NCBI GenBank assembly: GCA_016926985.1
Contig: JAFGNO010000189.1
Location: 1-5,623 of the forward strand
Source of the DNA: Anaerolineae bacterium
GTDB taxonomy: Bacteria > Chloroflexota > Anaerolineae > Aggregatilineales > UBA3940
Direction: 5' to 3'
DNA length: 5,623 bases
Part shown: positions 1 through 5,164 of the stretch, piece after piece
How positions within the stretch are numbered: the first letter of the stretch is position 1
How the letters are laid out: every line of letters begins with the position of its first letter
Notes under the pieces: generated by a model
Seen by the model: only the letters and a program-made list of their open reading frames with translations
What the model was told of the DNA's origin: nothing
Database searches by the model: none
Position numbers and translations under genes: made by a program

Positions 1-1940
1 GAGAAGCGCTTGGGTTCACCCGGGGGGCCTGCTGTATACATATACCACCGGAAGGCATCGCCGCCGTACAAATCAAGCACATCCCAGGGTTCAACAAAGG
101 TCTCGGGGCGGCTCTTGGACATCTTCCGTCCTTCTGCATCGAGAATATGACCGAGGCATATTACGTTCTCGAAGCACACGCTATCAAACAGCAGCGTGCT
201 GATCGCGTGCAGCGAGTAGAACCAGCCGCGTGTCTGGTCAACGGCTTCGCTGATGAAGTCTGCCGGGAACTGATCCTCAAACTGCTGCTTGTTCTTGAAT
301 GGGTATCCCCACTGGGCAACAGGCATGGCGCCAGAGTCAAACCAGACATCAATCAACTCTTCAACACGATGCATGATGCCTGTCCCACATTCAGGGCAGG
401 CGAAAGTGATCGCATCCACGTAAGGTCGATGTAGATCGAGGTCCGACTGATCATGCCCGGTCAAAGCAGTCAGTTCGTCGACACTGCCCACGCAGTGGTT
501 GTGCCCGCAGTCCGGGTTATCACACTGCCAGACCGGAAGGGGCGTTCCCCAGTAACGCTCGCGTCCAAGCGCCCAGTCAACATTATTTTCAAGCCAGTTC
601 CCAAAGCGCCCATCACGAATGTGCTCAGGGACCCAGTTAATGGTCTTGTTCAGATTTACCAGGTTGTCGCGGCGCTCGGTGGTCCGGATATACCAGGTCG
701 GGCGGGCATAATAGAGCAGCGGCGTATCACACCGCCAGCAGAACGGGTAGGTATGAAAATAGGTGCCATGCCGGAACATCAGTCCTCGCGAGGCCAGTTC
801 CTCAATGATCTGGGGGTCAGCCTCTTTGACCCAGATGCCTGCCCACGGACTAACCGCGTCAATGAACCCGCCTTCGGGATTGACTGTTTGCAGCACCGGC
901 AGGTCATAGTGAATGCCGACTTCAAGGTCATCTGCTCCAAATGCCGGGGCCATATGAACCACCCCGGTACCTTCCTCGGTGCTCACAAAATCGCCGTCGA
1001 CCACGTAGGCGTAGTCTTTGTCAACAGGCAGGAAGGTGTAGAGTGGCTCATAGCGCCATTTGAGCAGCGCGGCTCCTTTCATCTTTTCGACTACCTTATA
1101 CTCGCCTGCCCGGTCGCCCAATGCATAGGAAAGCAGCGTTTCTGCAAGGATCAGGTGCTCAATTTTGCCGGATGCATTCTGCCCTTCGACCTTGACATAG
1201 GCAATCTCTTCACCCACTGCAAGTGCAACGTTGCCCGGTAATGTCCAGGGTGTAGTCGTCCACACCAGGAAAAACGTTGGAACTTCGAATATCGGCTCAA
1301 CAATCCGGAAGCGGACAAAGATTGACGGGTCGGGCGTATTCTCTTTATAGCCCTGGTTCATCTCGTGGCTGGAAAGCGGCGTCCCACACCTGGGGCAGTA
1401 AGGAACCACTTTGTGTCCTCTGTAAAGTAATCCCTGATCCCAGAACTGCCGCAAAATCCACCAGACACTCTGGATATACTCGTTGGTGAAAGTCACATAG
1501 GCTTCTTCCAGGTCAACCCAGAAGGCGATACGCTCCGTCAGTTCTTCCCATTCTTTGATGTAGGCAAAGACGCTTTCTTTACACTTTTCATTGAACTCAG
1601 CAATGCCGTATTCTTCGATCTGCCATTTGTGCTCAAGGCCAAGCTGTTTTTCAACCTCGATCTCCACTGGCAGCCCATGCGTATCCCATCCGCCTTTGCG
1701 GAGCACATAGTAGCCGCGCATTGTCTTGTAGCGGGGGAACATGTCCTTAAAAGCCCGGGCCAAAACGTGGTGGGTGCCGGGGCGACCGTTAGCCGTGGGC
1801 GGCCCTTCGTAAAATACGAACCGTGGGCCATTCTGCCGTTCTGACATCGTGCGAGCAAAGATATCATGCTCTTTCCAGAACGTTAGCTGATCTTTCTCTA
1901 CGGCCTGAACATTAACTTGTGGTGATACTGGCTTAAACAT
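1..1940 (-). CDS. ileS: Isoleucyl-tRNA synthetase, eukaryotic-like type 2, C-terminal end outside window
   Basis: Cytoplasmic class I synthetase that charges tRNA-Ile with isoleucine. The first 646 codons are visible, beginning at an ATG with a GGAG Shine-Dalgarno (1946-1949) five bases upstream. Seen in order: the YEGPPTANG entry of the catalytic fold (residues 44-52), a HIGH-equivalent reading G-T-H-H (55-58), GGWDTHGLP (83-91), the CP1 editing domain with WTTTPWTLPGN (227-237) and GTGVVHMAPAFGADD (324-338, with the conserved editing Asp), VWFDSG (532-537) and an intact KMSKS (606-610). Four Cys pairs (C182/C185, C401/C404, C473/C478, C515/C518) match the two zinc sites of Thermus-type IleRS. 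Family members run to about 1,050 residues, so roughly 60% is visible; the anticodon-binding region is missing only because the window ends. The layout and GXHH motif point to type-2 (mupirocin-resistant) IleRS rather than the E. coli type. It is the last gene seen of a minus-strand cluster led by a T-box. Confidence 0.97.
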   Translation of the reverse strand, partial: MFKPVSPQVNVQAVEKDQLTFWKEHDIFARTMSERQNGPRFVFYEGPPTANGRPGTHHVLARAFKDMFPRYKTMRGYYVLRKGGWDTHGLPVEIEVEKQLGLEHKWQIEEYGIAEFNEKCKESVFAYIKEWEELTERIAFWVDLEEAYVTFTNEYIQSVWWILRQFWDQGLLYRGHKVVPYCPRCGTPLSSHEMNQGYKENTPDPSIFVRFRIVEPIFEVPTFFLVWTTTPWTLPGNVALAVGEEIAYVKVEGQNASGKIEHLILAETLLSYALGDRAGEYKVVEKMKGAALLKWRYEPLYTFLPVDKDYAYVVDGDFVSTEEGTGVVHMAPAFGADDLEVGIHYDLPVLQTVNPEGGFIDAVSPWAGIWVKEADPQIIEELASRGLMFRHGTYFHTYPFCWRCDTPLLYYARPTWYIRTTERRDNLVNLNKTINWVPEHIRDGRFGNWLENNVDWALGRERYWGTPLPVWQCDNPDCGHNHCVGSVDELTALTGHDQSDLDLHRPYVDAITFACPECGTGIMHRVEELIDVWFDSGAMPVAQWGYPFKNKQQFEDQFPADFISEAVDQTRGWFYSLHAISTLLFDSVCFENVICLGHILDAEGRKMSKSRPETFVEPWDVLDLYGGDAFRWYMYTAGPPGEPKRF

Positions 1941-1986
1941 CTCTACTCCATTCAATTTGTGAAGGCAAAATGCCAGATAAATGTGG

Positions 1987-2025
1987 ACGCCGGGTATCGC
2001 TGCGGATTGCGTGTTTCACCGGCGT
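1987..2025 (-). repeat. Inverted repeat / stem-loop close to the ileS start
   Basis: ACGCCGG and CCGGCGT form a perfect 7-bp stem across 25 bases, with a possible small inner CGC/GCG helix. It lies 47 bases upstream of the ileS start codon and has no following U-run, so it is not an intrinsic terminator. It could shape the ileS leader or be an operator; the function is unknown. Confidence 0.4.
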
Positions 2026-2060
2026 ATTATTGCGAGGACCTTCACCCCTTGAATGGAACC

Positions 2061-2101
2061 GGGCACTGCACCGTACACTGTCTCTGCACGGTGTTGCGCC
2101 C
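2061..2101 (-). repeat. Strong imperfect hairpin in the ileS upstream gap
   Basis: On the minus strand GGGCGC pairs with GTGCCC (6 bp, one G-U), then a 2x2 internal loop, then CACCGTGCA with TGTACGGTG (9 bp, one G-U) around the seven-base loop GAGACAG. No U-tract follows on either strand. This argues against a terminator and for a transcript-processing or regulatory structure, or a dispersed palindromic repeat. Confidence 0.55.
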
Positions 2102-2175
2102 TGAACACACCTCTTCTGAAATAACTGACAACCCTCATGGTCGACAAATAACCCTCACTCCAACAACAATCTATG

Positions 2176-2979
2176 TTATCTTTCGCCAAGTCTGGCGTAT
2201 AGTCTATCCAGCTCGCGCTGCGCGTTGTTCAATTCCTGCTGGGTATCTGCACTCAATTCAGTCAGCAGGTCCCGATTCTTGTGGGCGGCTTCTTCATGGA
2301 GCGCCTTAATCCTGGCAACTTCGCCGTGTCGCAATTCAAAAATCTGTCCCTCTATACGTACAATAATCCATTCTAAAAGCAGTGCGCGCTCGTGCAGTTT
2401 TTTCAGGGATTCTTCCGAGACAACGGTTGGAAGATTTGCCCGGTCGCGATAAGCTAGGGCAACGTTCTCCAGGCCAATCTCATTACGCTGAATATATGCC
2501 TGGTTCACCTCATGCATCAGTGCTGCCCGCCGTCTCCGTTCTGCCACCGTATCCACCAGGTAAGGATGTAATTTAGCCACAATCTCTGTGTACAACGCCT
2601 TGATTTTCTCAGAGGCCGGCGTGAGCATAGCAAGCTGGTCGGTTGATGGGCGGTCCCAGGGCCGACCATGCCATACTCGATTATATTGTTCCTGGACCGA
2701 CCGGTATTCAGCCGAACACAACAGCCTGCTCAGCGGGGTGTCAGCAACCCCGGACTCCTGAAATTGCCGCTCGCCCAGCTGCACCCGGGCATCGGCTATC
2801 TCTCTCTTAAGTTTTATCAGCCGGTTGTGATGGGTCAGGATTTCCTCCTGATACCTGACCAGAAAAGCGCCCATAACATGGATTAATTCAGCCAGATCAC
2901 CAGCACATTCGCCAAGTCTCTGTTCCATCTCGGATATGTACGTGCTGAGGCTTGCCATCTGGCGTTGTAACGAAGGCAT
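2176..2979 (-). CDS. Coiled-coil protein with degenerate J-like domain
   Basis: 267 residues, strongly helical and charged, with no signal peptide or membrane segment, so probably cytoplasmic. Residues 1-75 and 187-265 have heptad-like patterns typical of coiled coils. Between them, residues about 125-168 (IKALYTEIVAKLHPYLV onward, then RRRRAALMHEVNQAY) resemble the helix II-loop-helix III part of a J domain, as in small J-domain proteins with LYR..AK..HPD and MxEVNxAY. The diagnostic HPD is changed to H138-P139-Y140, so canonical stimulation of DnaK is unlikely. The ATG follows the previous stop by 13 bases, with AGAGG 10 bases upstream. Position suggests cotranscription with alaX and the hypothetical gene. 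The J-like assignment is by pattern recognition only; the specific role is unknown. Confidence 0.8.
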   Translation of the reverse strand: MPSLQRQMASLSTYISEMEQRLGECAGDLAELIHVMGAFLVRYQEEILTHHNRLIKLKREIADARVQLGERQFQESGVADTPLSRLLCSAEYRSVQEQYNRVWHGRPWDRPSTDQLAMLTPASEKIKALYTEIVAKLHPYLVDTVAERRRRAALMHEVNQAYIQRNEIGLENVALAYRDRANLPTVVSEESLKKLHERALLLEWIIVRIEGQIFELRHGEVARIKALHEEAAHKNRDLLTELSADTQQELNNAQRELDRLYARLGER

Positions 2980-2992
2980 TCTGTGATTTCCT

Positions 2993-3700
2993 CTAACGAG
3001 GCCCCGCCTGCTGGTATTCGGTCAAAAGGAAGTCCAGCTGCTTGGCCGGATATGTCCAGCGAACCGGTATCCCCTCTGAATCAAACCAGGCCAGGGCTTC
3101 TGTTCCATCGTTCATCGTAATGGCGTAGTGCTGCGCCTCAGGAACTGTACGAGCCGGGGTGACACAGCGCGACCGAGCCTGTGGCATGATGTGAAACCGC
3201 AGTGCTCTCCCCTGCAAAATGTTTTCCCCGGCAGCCCACAGGTCAGGGCTGAAAACCGGGATAGAACGACCTTCACCTCCTGCATTGTCAGGATACCCTC
3301 GCCAGACGTAATCATGCGCAATCACTGGATGGTAATCCACTACATAGTCAGCTGCAATCTCGACCAGCTTGACGCGGCGACTGTAACCCTCCGCCTGCCG
3401 GGCCACCCGTACGCCAGCTTCTTCAAAACTGTATTGAGCCGCTGCATTTATCCCCCCCCGCCGATAGCGGATCCGGAGCCATTCAGGTTTTCCGTCTGGA
3501 TACCGCCGCATTTGCGTGACCAGATTGCTGCCTGACCCCCTGGATCCATCAATATCGGCCCGAACAATTTGTGTGCCATCCGGGAGCTGGGTAATAAGCC
3601 AAGTCTCAACATCGCCAGTGGCCTGACCACTGACGTGATAACTGTATGTCCCCCGGCAGATTAACATCTCCTGTGGCTGAACAGGGTGCAACACGCGCAC
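2993..3700 (-). CDS. Hypothetical protein, beta-rich
   Basis: 235 residues; not recognised with confidence. There is no signal peptide, lipobox, transmembrane segment or cysteine-metal motif. The sequence alternates short polar and hydrophobic stretches with many aromatic residues (for example YSYHVSG, ETWLITQLPDG, PEWLRIRYRRGG, EALAWFDSEGIPVRW), which suggests antiparallel beta-sheet, loosely like LolA/DUF3108-type folds; that likeness is inference. The likely start is GTG, overlapping the alaX stop by one base (TAGTG) and preceded by GGAGG 10 bases upstream inside the alaX tail, so translation is probably coupled. A run of eight G (minus strand; C at 3452-3459) lies inside the gene and the frame is intact across it. 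Cotranscription with alaX and ileS hints at, but does not prove, a role linked to translation. Confidence 0.8.
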   Translation of the reverse strand: MRVLHPVQPQEMLICRGTYSYHVSGQATGDVETWLITQLPDGTQIVRADIDGSRGSGSNLVTQMRRYPDGKPEWLRIRYRRGGINAAAQYSFEEAGVRVARQAEGYSRRVKLVEIAADYVVDYHPVIAHDYVWRGYPDNAGGEGRSIPVFSPDLWAAGENILQGRALRFHIMPQARSRCVTPARTVPEAQHYAITMNDGTEALAWFDSEGIPVRWTYPAKQLDFLLTEYQQAGPR

Positions 3701-4431
3701 TAGGGTATAACCTCCAGATAGATGCGTTTATTTATTCTACCCTTGCTTTTATAATCGACCACTTTCAACCTGCCGACTTCAGATGTGTTCCTGACATGTG
3801 TTCCACCATCTGCCTGAAGGTCTAATCCCACAATCTCAACGGTTCGGATTTGTGAGATACCTTTCGGGAGCAGGTTGATCTTGGTGCGGATCAGGTCCGG
3901 GATCTGAAAAGCTTCTTCTCGTGGCAAAATATCGATTTTAACCGGCCTTGCGTTAGCGACTTCCTGGTTGATGCTGTCCTCAATCTCCATCACAAGTTCC
4001 TGGCACATCGTTTCAAACTCGAAGTCCATTCGCCCCTTCAGGGGATCCATATTGCCCCCGGTGACTGAGGCGCTATAATCCCGCCACACCACGCCACACA
4101 GGATATGCATGGCTGTGTGTGTGCGCATCAGGGCATAGCGATATTCCCAGTCAATCCGGGCTACCACCCGGGAGTCAACTTCCGGAAGCACCGGGCTATC
4201 CAGGATATGGTAAAGCATACCATCTGCGCGGTCTATCCGCTTTAGTGCCACAGGCTCATCGTTGATGATCAGCGCGCCCCGGTCGGCTGGCTGACCCCCT
4301 CCACCCGGGTAAAAAACTGTCTGGTCAAGAACAACCCCATTATTGCTTCTATTCACGGCAACAATGGTGGTCTTGCATTCACGGGCATAACTGTCGGTGT
4401 AATAAAGCTGTCTTGTCACGATTAACCCCAT
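3700..4431 (-). CDS. alaX: AlaX-type aminoacyl-tRNA trans-editing protein (alanyl-tRNA editing family)
   Basis: 243 residues, the usual size of AlaX-M proteins, which are free-standing relatives of the AlaRS editing domain that deacylate mischarged Ser- or Gly-tRNA-Ala. The N-terminal domain carries YPGGGGQPADRG (residues 41-52). The editing domain has the metal motif H105-T-A-M-H109, then D208-G-G-T-H212-V followed by RNTSEVG (214-220). In AlaRS and P. horikoshii AlaX-S the position of D208 is a zinc-binding Cys (CGGTH). Asp can bind metal, so activity may be retained, but metal choice or substrate may differ. There is no synthetase domain, so this is not a broken alaS. The ATG lies seven bases after the T-box hairpin, and the only good ribosome-binding sequence (GGGAG) lies within that hairpin. 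It is the first gene of the minus-strand cluster. The T-box specifier looks like Ile rather than Ala, so the true substrate deserves testing. Confidence 0.9.
   Translation of the reverse strand: MGLIVTRQLYYTDSYARECKTTIVAVNRSNNGVVLDQTVFYPGGGGQPADRGALIINDEPVALKRIDRADGMLYHILDSPVLPEVDSRVVARIDWEYRYALMRTHTAMHILCGVVWRDYSASVTGGNMDPLKGRMDFEFETMCQELVMEIEDSINQEVANARPVKIDILPREEAFQIPDLIRTKINLLPKGISQIRTVEIVGLDLQADGGTHVRNTSEVGRLKVVDYKSKGRINKRIYLEVIP
3711..3715 (-). promoter_or_regulatory. Ribosome-binding site for the hypothetical gene
   Basis: GGAGG lies inside the last codons of alaX, 10 bases before a GTG that overlaps the alaX TAG by one base. This decides the start of the downstream gene and suggests coupled translation. 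Confidence 0.65.
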
Positions 4432-4438
4432 GATATAT

Positions 4439-4471
4439 AACGCTCCCGCCCCAAAGAGGGACGAGAGCGTT
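4439..4471 (-). terminator. T-box terminator / Shine-Dalgarno-sequestering hairpin
   Basis: AACGCTCTCGTCCC pairs with GGGGCGGGAGCGTT over 14 bp around the loop TCTTT. Its 5' arm overlaps the antiterminator 3' strand, so the two folds exclude each other. After the stem comes only ATATATC and then the alaX ATG; there is no U-run. The 3' arm holds GGGAG, the only good Shine-Dalgarno, 11 bases before the ATG. The hairpin may therefore act mainly by hiding the ribosome-binding site. Confidence 0.75.
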
Positions 4472-4492
4472 GTTCTCCCGCGGTACCACCCT
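4457..4492 (-). promoter_or_regulatory. T-box antiterminator (anti-sequestor) helix
   Basis: AGGG pairs with CCCT (helix A1, 4489-4492 with 4457-4460), the seven-base bulge UGGUACC (4488-4482) is available for the tRNA NCCA end, and GCGGGAG pairs with CTCTCGT (helix A2, seven pairs with two G-U, 4475-4481 with 4461-4467) around AACAACG. This is the canonical T-box arrangement and excludes the downstream hairpin. Confidence 0.88.
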
Positions 4493-4619
4493 GCATTCCA
4501 GGCATTCCGCCTAGCTCTTAGTCAGCCATTTCCTGATAGCTGCGCCTGGGTAACGAGCGGCGAACTCGATCCGGCTTACTGCCGGGCAAAGCCCCAGGTT
4601 CAGCCGACAGCTCAGAAGT

Positions 4620-4622
4620 GAT
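4620..4622 (-). promoter_or_regulatory. T-box specifier triplet AUC (Ile)
   Basis: In T-boxes the specifier lies on the 3' side of the specifier loop after GAA and is followed by a purine, then the lower helix. Here AUC is followed by A4619 and then CUUC (4618-4615), which pairs with GAAG. The alternative register AAU (Asn) would be followed by C, so it fits less well. No GCN alanine triplet occupies the position. Confidence 0.7.
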
Positions 4623-4719
4623 TTTCAACGGACTGGAAGCCCCCGGCTCACACCATCCCGGGGTCGCTGTGCCCAGTAACCCGCCTACTCGTCTTCGTCA
4701 TTGCTTTTGATTTTCAGCG

Positions 4720-4749
4720 ATATTACCATAGGGGCCTGCTCGGCGGCAA
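4720..4749 (-). promoter_or_regulatory. Sigma70-like promoter of the T-box operon
   Basis: TTGCCG (4749-4744) and TAATAT (4725-4720) are separated by 18 bases. Transcription would start near 4712, just before T-box stem I, which gives a leader of about 280 bases, normal for a T-box. Confidence 0.65.
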
Positions 4750-4814
4750 CCGGGGCGGTGAACACAGGAACAGTCCTGCGCTGATTATGAGCCTGATTGA
4801 TGATCGTTGTCATA

Positions 4815-4843
4815 TTGACTTCGTCCCGAAAAGTTGATAAAGT
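4815..4843 (+). promoter_or_regulatory. Candidate promoter of the ferredoxin gene
   Basis: TTGACT (4815-4820), a 17-base spacer and TAAAGT (4838-4843, four of six to consensus). The start of transcription would fall near 4850. It is divergent from the T-box promoter, with about 65 bases between the two -35 boxes. Confidence 0.5.
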
Positions 4844-4854
4844 TTATGAAAGTT
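4830..4854 (+). repeat. Three AAAGTT direct repeats at helical spacing
   Basis: AAAGTT occurs at 4830-4835, 4839-4844 and 4849-4854, spaced 9 and 10 bases apart, so on one face of the helix. They overlap the predicted -10 and start of transcription of the ferredoxin gene, as expected of an operator. The binding protein is unknown. Confidence 0.45.
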
Positions 4855-4869
4855 GTGAATTATATCACT
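4854..4869 (+). promoter_or_regulatory. CRP/FNR-family-like palindrome
   Basis: TGTGA-N6-TCACT matches the TGTGA-N6-TCACA pattern of CRP-type regulators at nine of ten positions. It lies just downstream of the predicted start of transcription and 24 bases before the ferredoxin ATG, a place that would favour repression. A chance match is possible. Confidence 0.4.
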
Positions 4870-4880
4870 AATCGCAACTT

Positions 4881-4884
4881 GGAG
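4881..4884 (+). promoter_or_regulatory. Ribosome-binding site deciding the ferredoxin start
   Basis: GGAG lies nine bases before the ATG at 4894. The in-frame upstream TTG (4834) and ATG (4846) lack such a site and would add non-ferredoxin residues. Confidence 0.7.
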
Positions 4885-4893
4885 TTTGCAGTT

Positions 4894-5076
4894 ATGGCCA
4901 TGATGATCACAGAAGAATGCATTGTTTGTAGCGCCTGCCAGACAGAGTGTAAAAAGGGGGGCATCTATTACGACGATGCCACGGAGCGCTATGTCATCGA
5001 TGCGGAGCTATGCGATGGCTGCGGGGCTTGTACGGAAGTATGCCCTGTAGACTGTATTGTTGTGCTTGCCCGTTAG
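4894..5076 (+). CDS. 2[4Fe-4S] ferredoxin
   Basis: A 60-residue cytoplasmic electron carrier. Eight Cys form two CxxCxxCxxxC motifs: C9, C12, C15, C19 and C40, C43, C46, C50. By the family's crossed ligation, C9/C12/C15 plus C50 bind one cluster and C40/C43/C46 plus C19 the other. The second motif is followed by the usual Pro (CPVDC); the first is followed by Lys20, which is unusual. A ninth Cys (C54) sits in CPVDCI, as in Chromatium/Alvin-type ferredoxins, but the loop insertion and C-terminal extension of that type are absent. Central YVID and the short length match clostridial/Chlorobium-like forms. The start was chosen at MAMMITEEC because of the GGAG site; the frame is open upstream to 4834. 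It stands alone on the plus strand between its own promoter and a terminator, so no redox partner can be named. Confidence 0.93.
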   Translation: MAMMITEECIVCSACQTECKKGGIYYDDATERYVIDAELCDGCGACTEVCPVDCIVVLAR

Positions 5077-5093
5077 CCTGACCGGATAGATTT

Positions 5094-5125
5094 AAAAAAC
5101 GAGTGGCCACCGCCACTCGTTTTTT
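5094..5125. terminator. Bidirectional intrinsic terminator
   Basis: CGAGTGGC (5100-5107) and GCCACTCG (5112-5119) form a perfect 8-bp stem around CACC, flanked by six A on the left and six T on the right. It ends the plus-strand ferredoxin transcript 17 bases after its stop. Read from the other strand, the A run becomes a U-tract, so it also ends the convergent gene at 5165. Confidence 0.95.
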
Positions 5126-5164
5126 GATCTCCAGCAAGATACTTCAGGCGCAGTGCCAGCAGTA

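Larger units (their letters stand above)
1941..2175 (-). other. Structured non-coding gap upstream of ileS
   Basis: These 235 bases separate the J-like gene from ileS, although the upstream genes are packed to 13 bases or less. No convincing ORF, tRNA or T-box core (no GGTGG...ACCGCG) is present. Two stable inverted repeats are listed separately. A weak promoter-like pair, ATTCAA then AATAAT with a 17-base spacer, lies between the hairpins on the minus strand, so ileS may also have its own start of transcription; this is only a guess. The GGAG ribosome-binding site of ileS ends the region. Confidence 0.5.
4439..4712 (-). promoter_or_regulatory. T-box riboswitch leader, apparently tRNA-Ile-specific
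   Basis: A leader RNA that binds a specific tRNA and senses whether it is charged. All major elements can be read. Stem I has a GAAG/CTTC helix (4693-4696 with 4615-4618), AGTA of the specifier loop (4686-4689), a distal CCCCGG/CCGGGG arm with the GATGGTGTGAG loop, and GAAAATCA then CTTCTGAG on the 3' side. A middle region with CCTGGG/CCCAGG pairing follows, then the conserved AGGGTGGTACCGCG (4479-4492), which binds the tRNA acceptor end. Stem I is full-length, unlike the shortened forms of some actinobacterial ileS leaders. The first gene is alaX, yet the specifier reads AUC, so the regulated target is probably the whole cluster including ileS. The start is estimated from the promoter. Confidence 0.9.

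Noticed and set aside
453..1241. Long plus-strand open frame of 262 codons opposite ileS
   Set aside because: The minus strand here encodes unmistakable IleRS motifs, and the plus-strand translation shows no domain pattern and no good ribosome-binding site.
2030..2068. Possible tRNA T-arm (GGTTCCATTC) in the ileS upstream gap
   Set aside because: No acceptor stem, anticodon arm or D-arm can be built around it.
2061..2101. Hairpin as an intrinsic terminator before ileS
   Set aside because: No U-run follows on the minus strand or the plus strand.
3128..3535. Plus-strand open frame opposite the hypothetical gene
   Set aside because: Composition looks like an antisense shadow; the minus-strand gene has coupled translation signals and a coherent protein.
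3700..4431. Fragment of a broken alanyl-tRNA synthetase
   Set aside because: The length, start and C-terminus match free-standing AlaX-M proteins, and no catalytic AlaRS sequence lies next to it.
4621..4623. AAU (Asn) as the T-box specifier
   Set aside because: It would be followed by C instead of the usual purine, and would shift the register against the GAAG/CTTC helix. It is kept as a less likely alternative.
4834..4893. N-terminal extension of the ferredoxin from an upstream TTG or ATG
   Set aside because: The ATG at 4894 has GGAG at ideal spacing, and the extension overlaps promoter-like sequence and is not ferredoxin-like.
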